A stretch of 64,000 nt of DNA. Source: Pseudobacteriovorax antillogorgiicola. GTDB lineage: Bacteria; Bdellovibrionota_B; Oligoflexia; Oligoflexales; Oligoflexaceae. A model generated the notes under the pieces. It was not told where the DNA came from and ran no database searches. It saw only the letters and a list, made by a program, of their open reading frames with translations. The position numbers were made by a program, and so were the translations under genes. Positions within the stretch are counted from its first letter, which is position 1; each line of letters opens with the position of its first letter. Location: assembly GCF_900177345.1 (NCBI RefSeq), contig NZ_FWZT01000001.1, forward strand, positions 310,001 to 374,000. The letters run 5' to 3'. Positions 34,796-41,787 of the stretch are shown here, one piece after another.

Positions 34796-34844
34796 ACATG
34801 TATCACATGAAGTCGGCTATCTAAGGAAATCATGTGATACATGT
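34796..34844. repeat. 15-bp perfect inverted repeat between trmFO and psd
   Basis: ACATGTATCACATGA (34796-34810) is exactly inverted at 34830-34844 (TCATGTGATACATGT) around a 19-nt spacer. It starts 9 nt after the trmFO stop and lies in the psd leader. There is no T run, so it is as likely an operator or mRNA-processing hairpin as a terminator. Confidence 0.7.
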
Positions 34845-34853
34845 CATAAGTTA

Positions 34854-36194
34854 CTAGATTGTAGACGAAAAGTCCTGGAACTTTTCGAAAGCACGGGAGC
34901 ACTGCTCGGCCTTGCGATCGGCTTTGCTAACGCCTCGCTTTTTGGGAATTGTAGGCAGCAATCCAAGATTTGCATTCATCGGGGAATAGTCACCCCGCCC
35001 GCCAGATACGACGTGACTCAGGAGACTCCCCATCATGGTCTCTTGGGGAGGCATTGCTGCTGCGGCTTTTCCAAGAACTTTGGCGGCAGCCGCTCGGCCC
35101 GCTAAGAGCCCCATAGCTGCTGACTCGGTGTAACCTTCAACGCCAGTAATTTGCCCGGCCAGCAAAATCCGACGGTTTCGTTTGAATGAGAGATCATCAG
35201 TTAGTACTTTAGGGCTATTGAGATAGGTGTTTCGGTGAACAGAGCCGAGCTTGAAAAATTCGGCATTTTCCAAGCCAGGTAAGGTTCTAAAAATCCTCTT
35301 CTGCTCCGGCCACTTCATCTTTGTCTGGAAGCCCACCATGGAGTACATCGCTCCCTCACGATCTTCCATGCGAAGTTGAATATTGGCGTATGCCCACCGC
35401 CCAGTCGCCGGGTCGTTTAGCCCTGATGGCTTCATTGGCCCAAACCGTAGGGTATCACGCCCTCGTTCGATCATGACTTCAATGGGCAAGCAGGATTCAA
35501 AATATTTCACATCTTCGAAGTCATGAAGAGGCATTTTTTCCGCAGCGATCACTTCGTCAACGAAGGCGTTATATTGGTCTTTGTTGAGTGGTATATTGAG
35601 GTAATCCCCCTCACCTTCTTGCCAACGACTTGCACTATATACAACAGACCGGTTGATACTATCCCCCTCTATCACGGGAGCGATAGCGTCATAAAAATGA
35701 AGTTCGTCTTCTTCACCACATAGCTTCAAAAGCTCTTTTGAAAGATCATTACTGGTCAAAGGACCAGAAGAAACAATCCAGCAGTCACCAGATTTGAGAA
35801 GCTCGTCTTCAGTGGGCAAGGAGCTAACTTCATCTTCGACTAACTCAAAATTTGGGTTATTTTGAAGAGTCTTGGAAATAATCCCAGAAAACTGCTCGCG
35901 ATCCACTGCTAAGGCTTGACCGGCAGGAACCCGGGCCTCTTTCGCAGCCTTCACCACGAGGGAGTCCAATAGTTCCATCTCGCGCTTGAGCAAGCCTGGG
36001 GCTGACCCCTCATTAAGTGATTTGAGTGAGTTTGAGCAGACGAGCTCTGCTAAAAGCCCTGTCTTATGGGCCGGCGTGAGCTTTTTTGGCCTCATTTCAT
36101 AAAGCCGTACTTTACACCCCTGCCTGAGAGCTTGCCAGGCAGCTTCGGAACCAGCCAAGCCACCACCAACAATGTGGACCCAATTATCTGACAT
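34854..36194 (-). CDS. trmFO: methylenetetrahydrofolate-tRNA (uracil-5-)-methyltransferase
   Basis: TrmFO makes ribothymidine at position 54 of tRNA using methylene-THF and FAD. The 446-residue chain has the FAD loop VHIVGGGLAGSEAAW. It also has YEMRPKKLTPAHKT, LVCSNSLKSL, PAGQALAVDRE, APVIEGDSIN, FESCLPIEVMIERGRDTLRFGPMKP, and the C-terminal GQITGVEGYTESAAMGLLAGRAAA. GGGAAGG lies 5 nt before the ATG but within a 10-bp hairpin. Confidence 0.97.
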   Translation of the reverse strand: MSDNWVHIVGGGLAGSEAAWQALRQGCKVRLYEMRPKKLTPAHKTGLLAELVCSNSLKSLNEGSAPGLLKREMELLDSLVVKAAKEARVPAGQALAVDREQFSGIISKTLQNNPNFELVEDEVSSLPTEDELLKSGDCWIVSSGPLTSNDLSKELLKLCGEEDELHFYDAIAPVIEGDSINRSVVYSASRWQEGEGDYLNIPLNKDQYNAFVDEVIAAEKMPLHDFEDVKYFESCLPIEVMIERGRDTLRFGPMKPSGLNDPATGRWAYANIQLRMEDREGAMYSMVGFQTKMKWPEQKRIFRTLPGLENAEFFKLGSVHRNTYLNSPKVLTDDLSFKRNRRILLAGQITGVEGYTESAAMGLLAGRAAAAKVLGKAAAAMPPQETMMGSLLSHVVSGGRGDYSPMNANLGLLPTIPKKRGVSKADRKAEQCSRAFEKFQDFSSTI

Positions 36195-36195
36195 A

Positions 36196-36235
36196 AAGGC
36201 CTTCCCTTTATCTGATATTCAAATAGGAAGGCCTT
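36196..36235 (-). promoter_or_regulatory. hairpin burying the trmFO ribosome site
   Basis: AAGGCCTTCC (36196-36205) and GGAAGGCCTT (36226-36235) are a perfect 10-bp inverted repeat with a 20-nt loop. On the minus strand the proximal arm contains the GGAAGG Shine-Dalgarno of trmFO and ends 1 nt before its ATG. It also lies 60 nt after the tpiA stop and may end that transcript. Confidence 0.6.
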
Positions 36236-36294
36236 ATACACACAATAGAAGATTGGCGCAGCAAATCTTTAATGATCTTAATAAAAACAGAGAA

Positions 36295-37047
36295 TTACTT
36301 CATTGCCGCCTGAACCATAGCTGCGAAGTCTGCTGGTTTAAGCGAAGCTCCACCAACCAAAGCACCATCGATATCATCTTGAGCTAGCAGACCTGAGATG
36401 TTGGCCGGCTTTGCGCTGCCGCCATAAAGGATACGGACGGTGTCTGCTTGCTCCCCGATCTCCTCTTTGAGTAAGCGGCGAATAAGCGCGTGAACATCTT
36501 GCGCTTGCTCTTGGCTCGCTGTTAGCCCTGTCCCAATCGCCCATACCGGCTCATAAGCCACAACAAAATCTCCACCTGTGAGTTTGCTAGCAAAGGACTT
36601 GATTTGTCGGGTAATGACTTCGACCGTCTTGTCGGACTCACGTTCCACCTGGGTTTCGCCAACACAGATGATTGGCGTCATTTTCGCTGACAAAAGCGTT
36701 CCGACCTTGTTAGCAACAGTTTCATCAGTTTCTGCGAAGTACTGACGGCGCTCACTATGGCCCACAAGGGCATAGTTGAGCCCTAGGTCTTGAATCATTG
36801 GAATCGATATTTCACCAGTAAAAGCCCCTGCGCTTTCCCAGTGGACATTTTGTGGGGCGAAGGAAATTCCAGACTCCTCGCCGATATCGAGCAAACGGTC
36901 AAGATGAGTCGCAGGCACCGCAAATACGACATCCACTTGCTCTTTCTGCCATTTTGAGAGTTCCAGAAACTCAGGGAAAAAGTCAGCTGCCTCCGAGGGA
37001 AGCTTATTCATTTTCCAGTTGCCAGCCATGAGTGGTTTACGAGCCAT
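36295..37047 (-). CDS. tpiA: triosephosphate isomerase
   Basis: Interconverts dihydroxyacetone phosphate and glyceraldehyde 3-phosphate. The 250-residue chain has GNWKMNK (catalytic Asn and Lys), VGHSERR (catalytic His), the catalytic Glu in AYEPVWAIGTG, and the phosphate loop ILYGGSAKPAN, then GALVGGASLK. It lies 15 nt after pgk on the same strand, a common pgk-tpiA order. AGAGGT precedes the ATG. Confidence 0.97.
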   Translation of the reverse strand: MARKPLMAGNWKMNKLPSEAADFFPEFLELSKWQKEQVDVVFAVPATHLDRLLDIGEESGISFAPQNVHWESAGAFTGEISIPMIQDLGLNYALVGHSERRQYFAETDETVANKVGTLLSAKMTPIICVGETQVERESDKTVEVITRQIKSFASKLTGGDFVVAYEPVWAIGTGLTASQEQAQDVHALIRRLLKEEIGEQADTVRILYGGSAKPANISGLLAQDDIDGALVGGASLKPADFAAMVQAAMK

Positions 37048-37062
37048 TTGTTTACCTCTTCA

Positions 37063-38250
37063 TTAAACAGAAAGAACCTTAACACCAGGAAGCACCTTAC
37101 CTTCAAGAAACTCTAAAGATGCACCACCACCGGTAGACACGTGATCCACCTTATCCGCAACGCCCGCCTTATTAATTGCCGCCACAGAATCCCCACCACC
37201 AATGACAGTGTACGCCTTGGTCTCAGCACAGGCTTCCGCAACCGCCATAGTTCCCTGGGAGTAAGCCTCCCATTCGAATACTCCCATAGGCCCATTCCAA
37301 AGAACAGTTGCGGCTTGTTGAATTTTACTTTTGTACAGAGCTGCTGTTTTTGGGCCGATATCAAGGCCCATCAAACCTTCTGGAATGTCAGCACCATCGA
37401 TTATCTGAGCAGGGCTCGATTCGTCGAAAGCAGGCGCAGCTCGATGATCGATCGGCAGAAGGATTTCCACCCGCCGAGACTCGGCATTGCGGTAAATAGA
37501 TTCAACCAGTTCCAGCTTGTCTTCTTCGACCTTGGATGTACCCACAGAGTGGCCTTTGTACTTCAAAAAGGTGTAGGCCATCGCTCCGCCGATTAGGAGC
37601 TGATTGCAGTTGTTCAGGAGATTTAGGGTAACACCAATCTTGTCCGACACCTTCGCACCGCCGACAATCGCTACAAAAGGTGCGCGGGGATTCTTTTGAA
37701 CCTCAGACAAAACGCGAGTTTCTTTTTGCACCAGAAAGCCTGCAGCCCTTTTCTCAGCTGGCAATAGCTCCGGAACGCCGACAACGCTGGCATGAGCCCG
37801 GTGCAAGGTACCAAACGCGTCATTCACGTAGTAATCAAAACCCTGGACCAAAGATTGTGAAAAATCTCGATCGTTTTTAGTTTCGCCCTCATGGAAACGC
37901 AGATTTTCTAAAAGAATAATCTGATTGCGATCCAATTGATTTAAAACCTGTTCGAGAGGCTCGGTCGTATAATCGCGGACAAAAACGACGTCTCTATCGA
38001 GTAGTTCCGCTAGTCTCAAACCCACTGTTTCCAGGCTCATGCCTTCAACAACCTGCCCCTTCGGTCGCCCTAAATGAGACATGATTGCAATTTTGTTTGT
38101 GCGCTCTGTGATGTACTTCAAAGTCGGAAGCGCAGCTTGAATTCTGGTGTCGTCGGTAATTTGGCCGTTTTTCAGAGGGACGTTCAGGTCGAGTCTGACT
38201 AAAACCTTCTTGCCATCTAATTCTAATTGATCAAGTTTTCTAAGATCCAT
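37063..38250 (-). CDS. pgk: phosphoglycerate kinase
   Basis: Converts 1,3-bisphosphoglycerate and ADP to 3-phosphoglycerate and ATP. The 395-residue protein has VLVRLDLNVPL, MSHLGRPKG, LLENLRFHEGE, DYYVNDAFGTLHRAHAS, VGGAKVSDKIG, NGPMGVFE and GGGDSVAAIN. The ATG at 38250 (MDLRKLDQLEL) has AGGAAGG 7 nt upstream; a start at 38301 would add 17 untypical residues. First gene of pgk-tpiA. Confidence 0.97.
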   Translation of the reverse strand: MDLRKLDQLELDGKKVLVRLDLNVPLKNGQITDDTRIQAALPTLKYITERTNKIAIMSHLGRPKGQVVEGMSLETVGLRLAELLDRDVVFVRDYTTEPLEQVLNQLDRNQIILLENLRFHEGETKNDRDFSQSLVQGFDYYVNDAFGTLHRAHASVVGVPELLPAEKRAAGFLVQKETRVLSEVQKNPRAPFVAIVGGAKVSDKIGVTLNLLNNCNQLLIGGAMAYTFLKYKGHSVGTSKVEEDKLELVESIYRNAESRRVEILLPIDHRAAPAFDESSPAQIIDGADIPEGLMGLDIGPKTAALYKSKIQQAATVLWNGPMGVFEWEAYSQGTMAVAEACAETKAYTVIGGGDSVAAINKAGVADKVDHVSTGGGASLEFLEGKVLPGVKVLSV

Positions 38251-38350
38251 GCTCGCACCTTCCTGGAGTTTCACAGTTGTTGCATAGCCGCGGGAATCCA
38301 TCTACACTCTGACCCCGTAAGGCCGACTCGATTTACGACAGGATTCACCG

Positions 38351-39316
38351 ATGGCACAACACAAACACCTCTTTGTAATGGATCTAGTAGAAAATCTAAA
38401 CCTGAAACTTGACTCATCCTTAAGGCTTGCCCAAGCCCTATTGAGCGAAGGGCACCAGTGCTTTATGACCAACCCAAAGGCCATGAGCATGCTGCATACA
38501 AAGGGTCAATCACAACCCGTTTGTAACGCCATAGAACTTCTACCATCTCACCAGGAAACACCGGAGCTGGGTGGCGAAAGCCGTTTGTTTCTAAAGGATT
38601 GCGATGCCATTCACATGCGGAAAGACCCCCCCTTCAACATGGACTACATCGCCTGTACATGGCTACTTTCTGAGGCAGCAAAGAGCGCTCGCGTTTTCAA
38701 TGACCCCGAAAGGCTTCGCAGCCTCAATGAAAAACTAATTATTTTTGAGTTTCCAAGATATTGCCATGATGGCATTGTTAGTTCACAGTCCCAGGAGATT
38801 GTGGACTTCATCCAAAATCATGCCGAATCAGATGGTATATTAAAGCCATTGGATCTTTATGGCGGCCGGGGGGTCGTTCGTCTCAATATCAACAAAATTG
38901 GTTTGGAAAAGGCTAGAAACCTGGTTTCCGATGAAACACAGGAAGGGGAGCACATGCGTCTGGTGCAGCCTTTTAATAAGGCTATATTCGAAGGCGAAGT
39001 TCGAGCTTTCACCTGCTGCGGCGAACCAATCTCGTGGTGCCTTAAGGTTCCTGCTAAGGGAGAATACCTGGCCAATACTCGAACTGGAGCCACGCTGGAG
39101 CCCTACACTCCAACTGAGAGCGAACTGGCTATGGTTACTGAAGTCTCTGGAAGACTCGCTGAAATGGGAATTCAAATGGTTGGCTACGATATCATTGGGG
39201 GAGTTATTTCTGAGATCAACATCACTAGCCCAAGACTTCTACTCCCTGAGGGGGTCGATCCACGGCCATCTTACAGCCGTATGGCTCAATTGATTGAGCA
39301 AAACTTGCTTCCTTAG
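38351..39316 (+). CDS. gshB: glutathione synthetase-like ATP-grasp protein
   Basis: 321 residues of the prokaryotic GshB type. It has VMDLVENLNLKLDSS at the N-terminus, HMRKDPPFNMDYIACTWLLS (glutathione synthetase hallmark), LIIFEFPRYC, KPLDLYGGRGVVRL (ATP-grasp loop), GEVRAFTCCGEP and ISEINITSPR (metal-binding Glu and Asn). GshB ligates glycine to gamma-glutamylcysteine. No gshA is in the window. It is divergent from pgk. Confidence 0.87.
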   Translation: MAQHKHLFVMDLVENLNLKLDSSLRLAQALLSEGHQCFMTNPKAMSMLHTKGQSQPVCNAIELLPSHQETPELGGESRLFLKDCDAIHMRKDPPFNMDYIACTWLLSEAAKSARVFNDPERLRSLNEKLIIFEFPRYCHDGIVSSQSQEIVDFIQNHAESDGILKPLDLYGGRGVVRLNINKIGLEKARNLVSDETQEGEHMRLVQPFNKAIFEGEVRAFTCCGEPISWCLKVPAKGEYLANTRTGATLEPYTPTESELAMVTEVSGRLAEMGIQMVGYDIIGGVISEINITSPRLLLPEGVDPRPSYSRMAQLIEQNLLP

Positions 39317-39362
39317 AAACTGCTTGTATTAGCCGAACCTTCTCTAAAATGGGGAGGTATCA

Positions 39363-39641
39363 ATGAAACGACTAGGTATCGCTTGTGGGCTTGCATTTTT
39401 CCCAATTAAACTTCTGGGCGCCGAATCTTTTATCCTATTCACACCTTCAGGTTCGAAGATCAAGTCTGAGCTTGTAGTCAAAACAAACAGGACTAACGAC
39501 ACAAAAATACCTAACTATTTTCATCCAGAAAATGGACGGTCCCTTTTTAAGCTTCTGATCGAAAAAGAACTTAAATCCAAAGAGGACATGGAACGCCAAG
39601 AATCTGACGCCAAAGAAAATGCAAGTAATGTTAGCAACTAA
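39363..39641 (+). CDS. small exported protein of unknown function
   Basis: 92 residues. A signal peptide (GIACGLAFFPIKLLGA) is followed by a short, lysine-rich, charged mature part ending in KENASNVSN. GGGGAGG lies 5 nt before the ATG, an excellent ribosome site that supports the gene. No family recognised. It sits between gshB and a LysM lipoprotein gene. Confidence 0.6.
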   Translation: MKRLGIACGLAFFPIKLLGAESFILFTPSGSKIKSELVVKTNRTNDTKIPNYFHPENGRSLFKLLIEKELKSKEDMERQESDAKENASNVSN

Positions 39642-39731
39642 TGATTACAACCCTAAAGAACTCCCCCCAAGGACCGACTTTAAGACCATTCAATTTACTC
39701 AATCACTAAGACTTGTTTAGGGAGATTTACC

Positions 39732-40565
39732 GTGATTCGATCTTTTAAGCCGGTTATGGCCACAATATTTGCGTTTGCCGTTGGACTCACCTCTTCTTGC
39801 GCTTCGAGTAGCGATGAGGAAATGGAAGACATCGCAATGGAAGAATACGACCAAGAAGAAATGGTCGAAGAAGAGCTTGTGGAAGAACCGGCCATAGGAT
39901 CATCAGAAATAAGCTCCGACGAAGCATCTGAGGAAACAGAGCTAGTAGAGGAAAGCTCGGAGTCTTTAGCATCTGAGCTGGATAAGCTGGCAGCTCCAGA
40001 TAGCCAACCAACAGATGCTTTGGCAGACCCGATGACAGGAATGGAGACGGTTTCTGACCCGACAATGATGGACAATTCGATGGCAGCTTCAGAACCCGCA
40101 CCTATGGATACATCTATACCAGAACCAAAACAGCTACCAGTCATCGATGGTGAAGTTGCAGAATACGTCGTTCAACCCGGGGATACATTAGGAGCGATCG
40201 CCTCAAAGGTATATGGGACGAGCTCGCGCTGGCCTCAGCTAGCGAGCGACAACGCCATCAACCAACCGAGCTTGATCTATCCTGGAGATGTGATTCGGTA
40301 CCGAGTCAACGATCGAGCAAGAGACTTTAAATCAGCATACGAAGCCGTCGAGCAAGAGGTTATCATGGTCCAGGACGGGGACTCACTCGAAGTGATTGCC
40401 GAACGACTCTTTGGTCGCCGCGATTACTGGAAGCCTATGTGGCTCCTTAACCGTAACGAAATCCCAAATCCAAATCTGATCTACTCCGGTCAAATCATAC
40501 GCTACCTTGATCCCAAGAAAGTCGCGCAGACATTGACTGACAAAGGCCTCAACATGGCCCATTAA
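39732..40565 (+). CDS. LysM-domain lipoprotein with acidic linker
   Basis: 277 residues. The N-terminal signal and lipobox (LTSSC, Cys about 23) lead into a strongly acidic, low-complexity linker (about 28-135). Two LysM-like domains follow: EYVVQPGDTLGAIASKVYG (about 144-192), and IMVQDGDSLEVIAERLFG, then NPNLIYSGQIIRYL (about 210-262). LysM binds peptidoglycan, so it is probably an outer membrane lipoprotein touching the murein. The start is GTG at 39732 with GGGAG 7 nt upstream. A strong terminator follows. Confidence 0.83.
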   Translation: MIRSFKPVMATIFAFAVGLTSSCASSSDEEMEDIAMEEYDQEEMVEEELVEEPAIGSSEISSDEASEETELVEESSESLASELDKLAAPDSQPTDALADPMTGMETVSDPTMMDNSMAASEPAPMDTSIPEPKQLPVIDGEVAEYVVQPGDTLGAIASKVYGTSSRWPQLASDNAINQPSLIYPGDVIRYRVNDRARDFKSAYEAVEQEVIMVQDGDSLEVIAERLFGRRDYWKPMWLLNRNEIPNPNLIYSGQIIRYLDPKKVAQTLTDKGLNMAH

Positions 40566-40597
40566 TATACTAATGACGATTGAACCCTAAACTTGAG

Positions 40598-40627
40598 CCC
40601 TCAGAATTCTTACTGAGGGTTTTTTTT
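40598..40627 (+). terminator. rho-independent terminator after the LysM lipoprotein gene
   Basis: CCCTCAG (40598-40604) and CTGAGGG (40613-40619) form a 7-bp stem followed by TTTTTTTT. Confidence 0.93.
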
Positions 40628-40748
40628 GGTCTCTTCAACGATCAACCTACCGAAATACCTAGCTATATTTTTTCATTTCTCAGAACGTCAAGTGGCTGCT
40701 GGGGCCAGTCGATAAGACTCTAAGCCAATCTATTCGTGTGAGGTAGTC

Positions 40749-41636
40749 ATGGGATCCAAATATTTTCAGGGTGTTATGATGAGATATGCTGCAGGGGTCG
40801 CAGGTATCATCGTAACCTTCGGCAACTTCGTCGCTTGCGGTAGCCAACTCTACCAAGTCTCGGTGAAAGAAGACTTTTCCCCCTCCGAGCAAGTCAAGGC
40901 AGCAAACCCAGAGATGGAGAATCCTGACTCAACCCTTTATGGGATCCATGCACCCTCCGGCTGGAAAGAGCTTCCGATTCGATTCCAATTCGGCAAGGAC
41001 ATGAATCAAGAACAAAAAGTCCATTTTCTGGCAGCAATTAAAACCTGGGAATGGGCCGTAGGAAAGAACCTTTTTGAATACCTCGGTACTCATGAGCAGA
41101 CGAATGGCGATACCTTTGTGGACCTCTACAGCTCGTTGACAGACGAGGTGAACGGTCAGTACCTAGATGCCAATTGGGTAAAAACTAAGAAACCAAACTA
41201 CGTTCTTGCCACAACAATCTGGAATAATGGCCCAGACTACAGTTTGATCACAAAAGCAGATATTCGCTTTAATGAGGAGCACTACATCATCGGTAACAGC
41301 CTTACGAACTTCGCTACTGACACAAAAGAAGTTGTCGATATGCAATCCTTAGCCCTTCACGAGCTTGGACACTTTCTCGGCCTAGCTCATGTGGATGCCG
41401 AAGTCGATTCGCTCTCGATCATGAACCCTTCTCTATTCATAGGCGAAGGTCTTACATCGCGACGCTTATCTCGGGGAGACATTGACCGCATTCAACTTGT
41501 GTACGGCTGCGAAGGCAATTCCTGCGATGTTGACGCATTGCTTGAAGAGGCCGAAGACATGTACAGCAACGAGGCCTTCGAAAAGACTGCTGCACTATGG
41601 CTCGACTCGAATGCTCCAAGCCTTCGAGCCCACTAA
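40749..41636 (+). CDS. matrixin-like zinc metalloprotease lipoprotein
   Basis: 295 residues. An N-terminal hydrophobic segment ends in a lipobox-like NFVACGS. The catalytic domain has the metzincin motif HELGHFLGLAH (His204, Glu205, His208, His214) and a Met-turn SIMNPSLF about 12 residues later. LSRGDIDRIQLVYGC then matches the end of the M10A/matrixin domain. It probably digests proteins at the cell surface. No cysteine-switch pro-segment is visible. The ATG at 40749 has GAGGT 4 nt upstream. It has its own terminator. Confidence 0.85.
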   Translation: MGSKYFQGVMMRYAAGVAGIIVTFGNFVACGSQLYQVSVKEDFSPSEQVKAANPEMENPDSTLYGIHAPSGWKELPIRFQFGKDMNQEQKVHFLAAIKTWEWAVGKNLFEYLGTHEQTNGDTFVDLYSSLTDEVNGQYLDANWVKTKKPNYVLATTIWNNGPDYSLITKADIRFNEEHYIIGNSLTNFATDTKEVVDMQSLALHELGHFLGLAHVDAEVDSLSIMNPSLFIGEGLTSRRLSRGDIDRIQLVYGCEGNSCDVDALLEEAEDMYSNEAFEKTAALWLDSNAPSLRAH

Positions 41637-41664
41637 GAACCATCATCAAATCAGACAAGCTCTC

Positions 41665-41699
41665 AAAATGGCTCGATATCGGGCCATTTTTGCTTTTTC
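41665..41699 (+). terminator. rho-independent terminator after the metalloprotease gene
   Basis: AAAATGGC (41665-41672) pairs with GCCATTTT (41683-41690), extended inward by CGA/TCG. TTGCTTTTTC follows. Confidence 0.85.
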
Positions 41700-41713
41700 C
41701 ACTAAAAAAGCCA

Positions 41714-41742
41714 TCGACGTATAGATCAGGACGCCCTATATT
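41714..41742 (+). promoter_or_regulatory. candidate promoter for valS
   Basis: TCGACG (41714-41719), a 17-nt spacer and TATATT (41737-41742) lie 46 nt before the valS ATG and after a terminator. Confidence 0.5.
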
Positions 41743-41787
41743 CTCTCCTCTACAGCTAGTTTTATTTGACACACAGGATTCCCAGCG

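Noticed and set aside
39695-40144. Ser-rich minus-strand frame opposite the LysM lipoprotein linker
   Set aside because: Mirror of an acidic low-complexity region.
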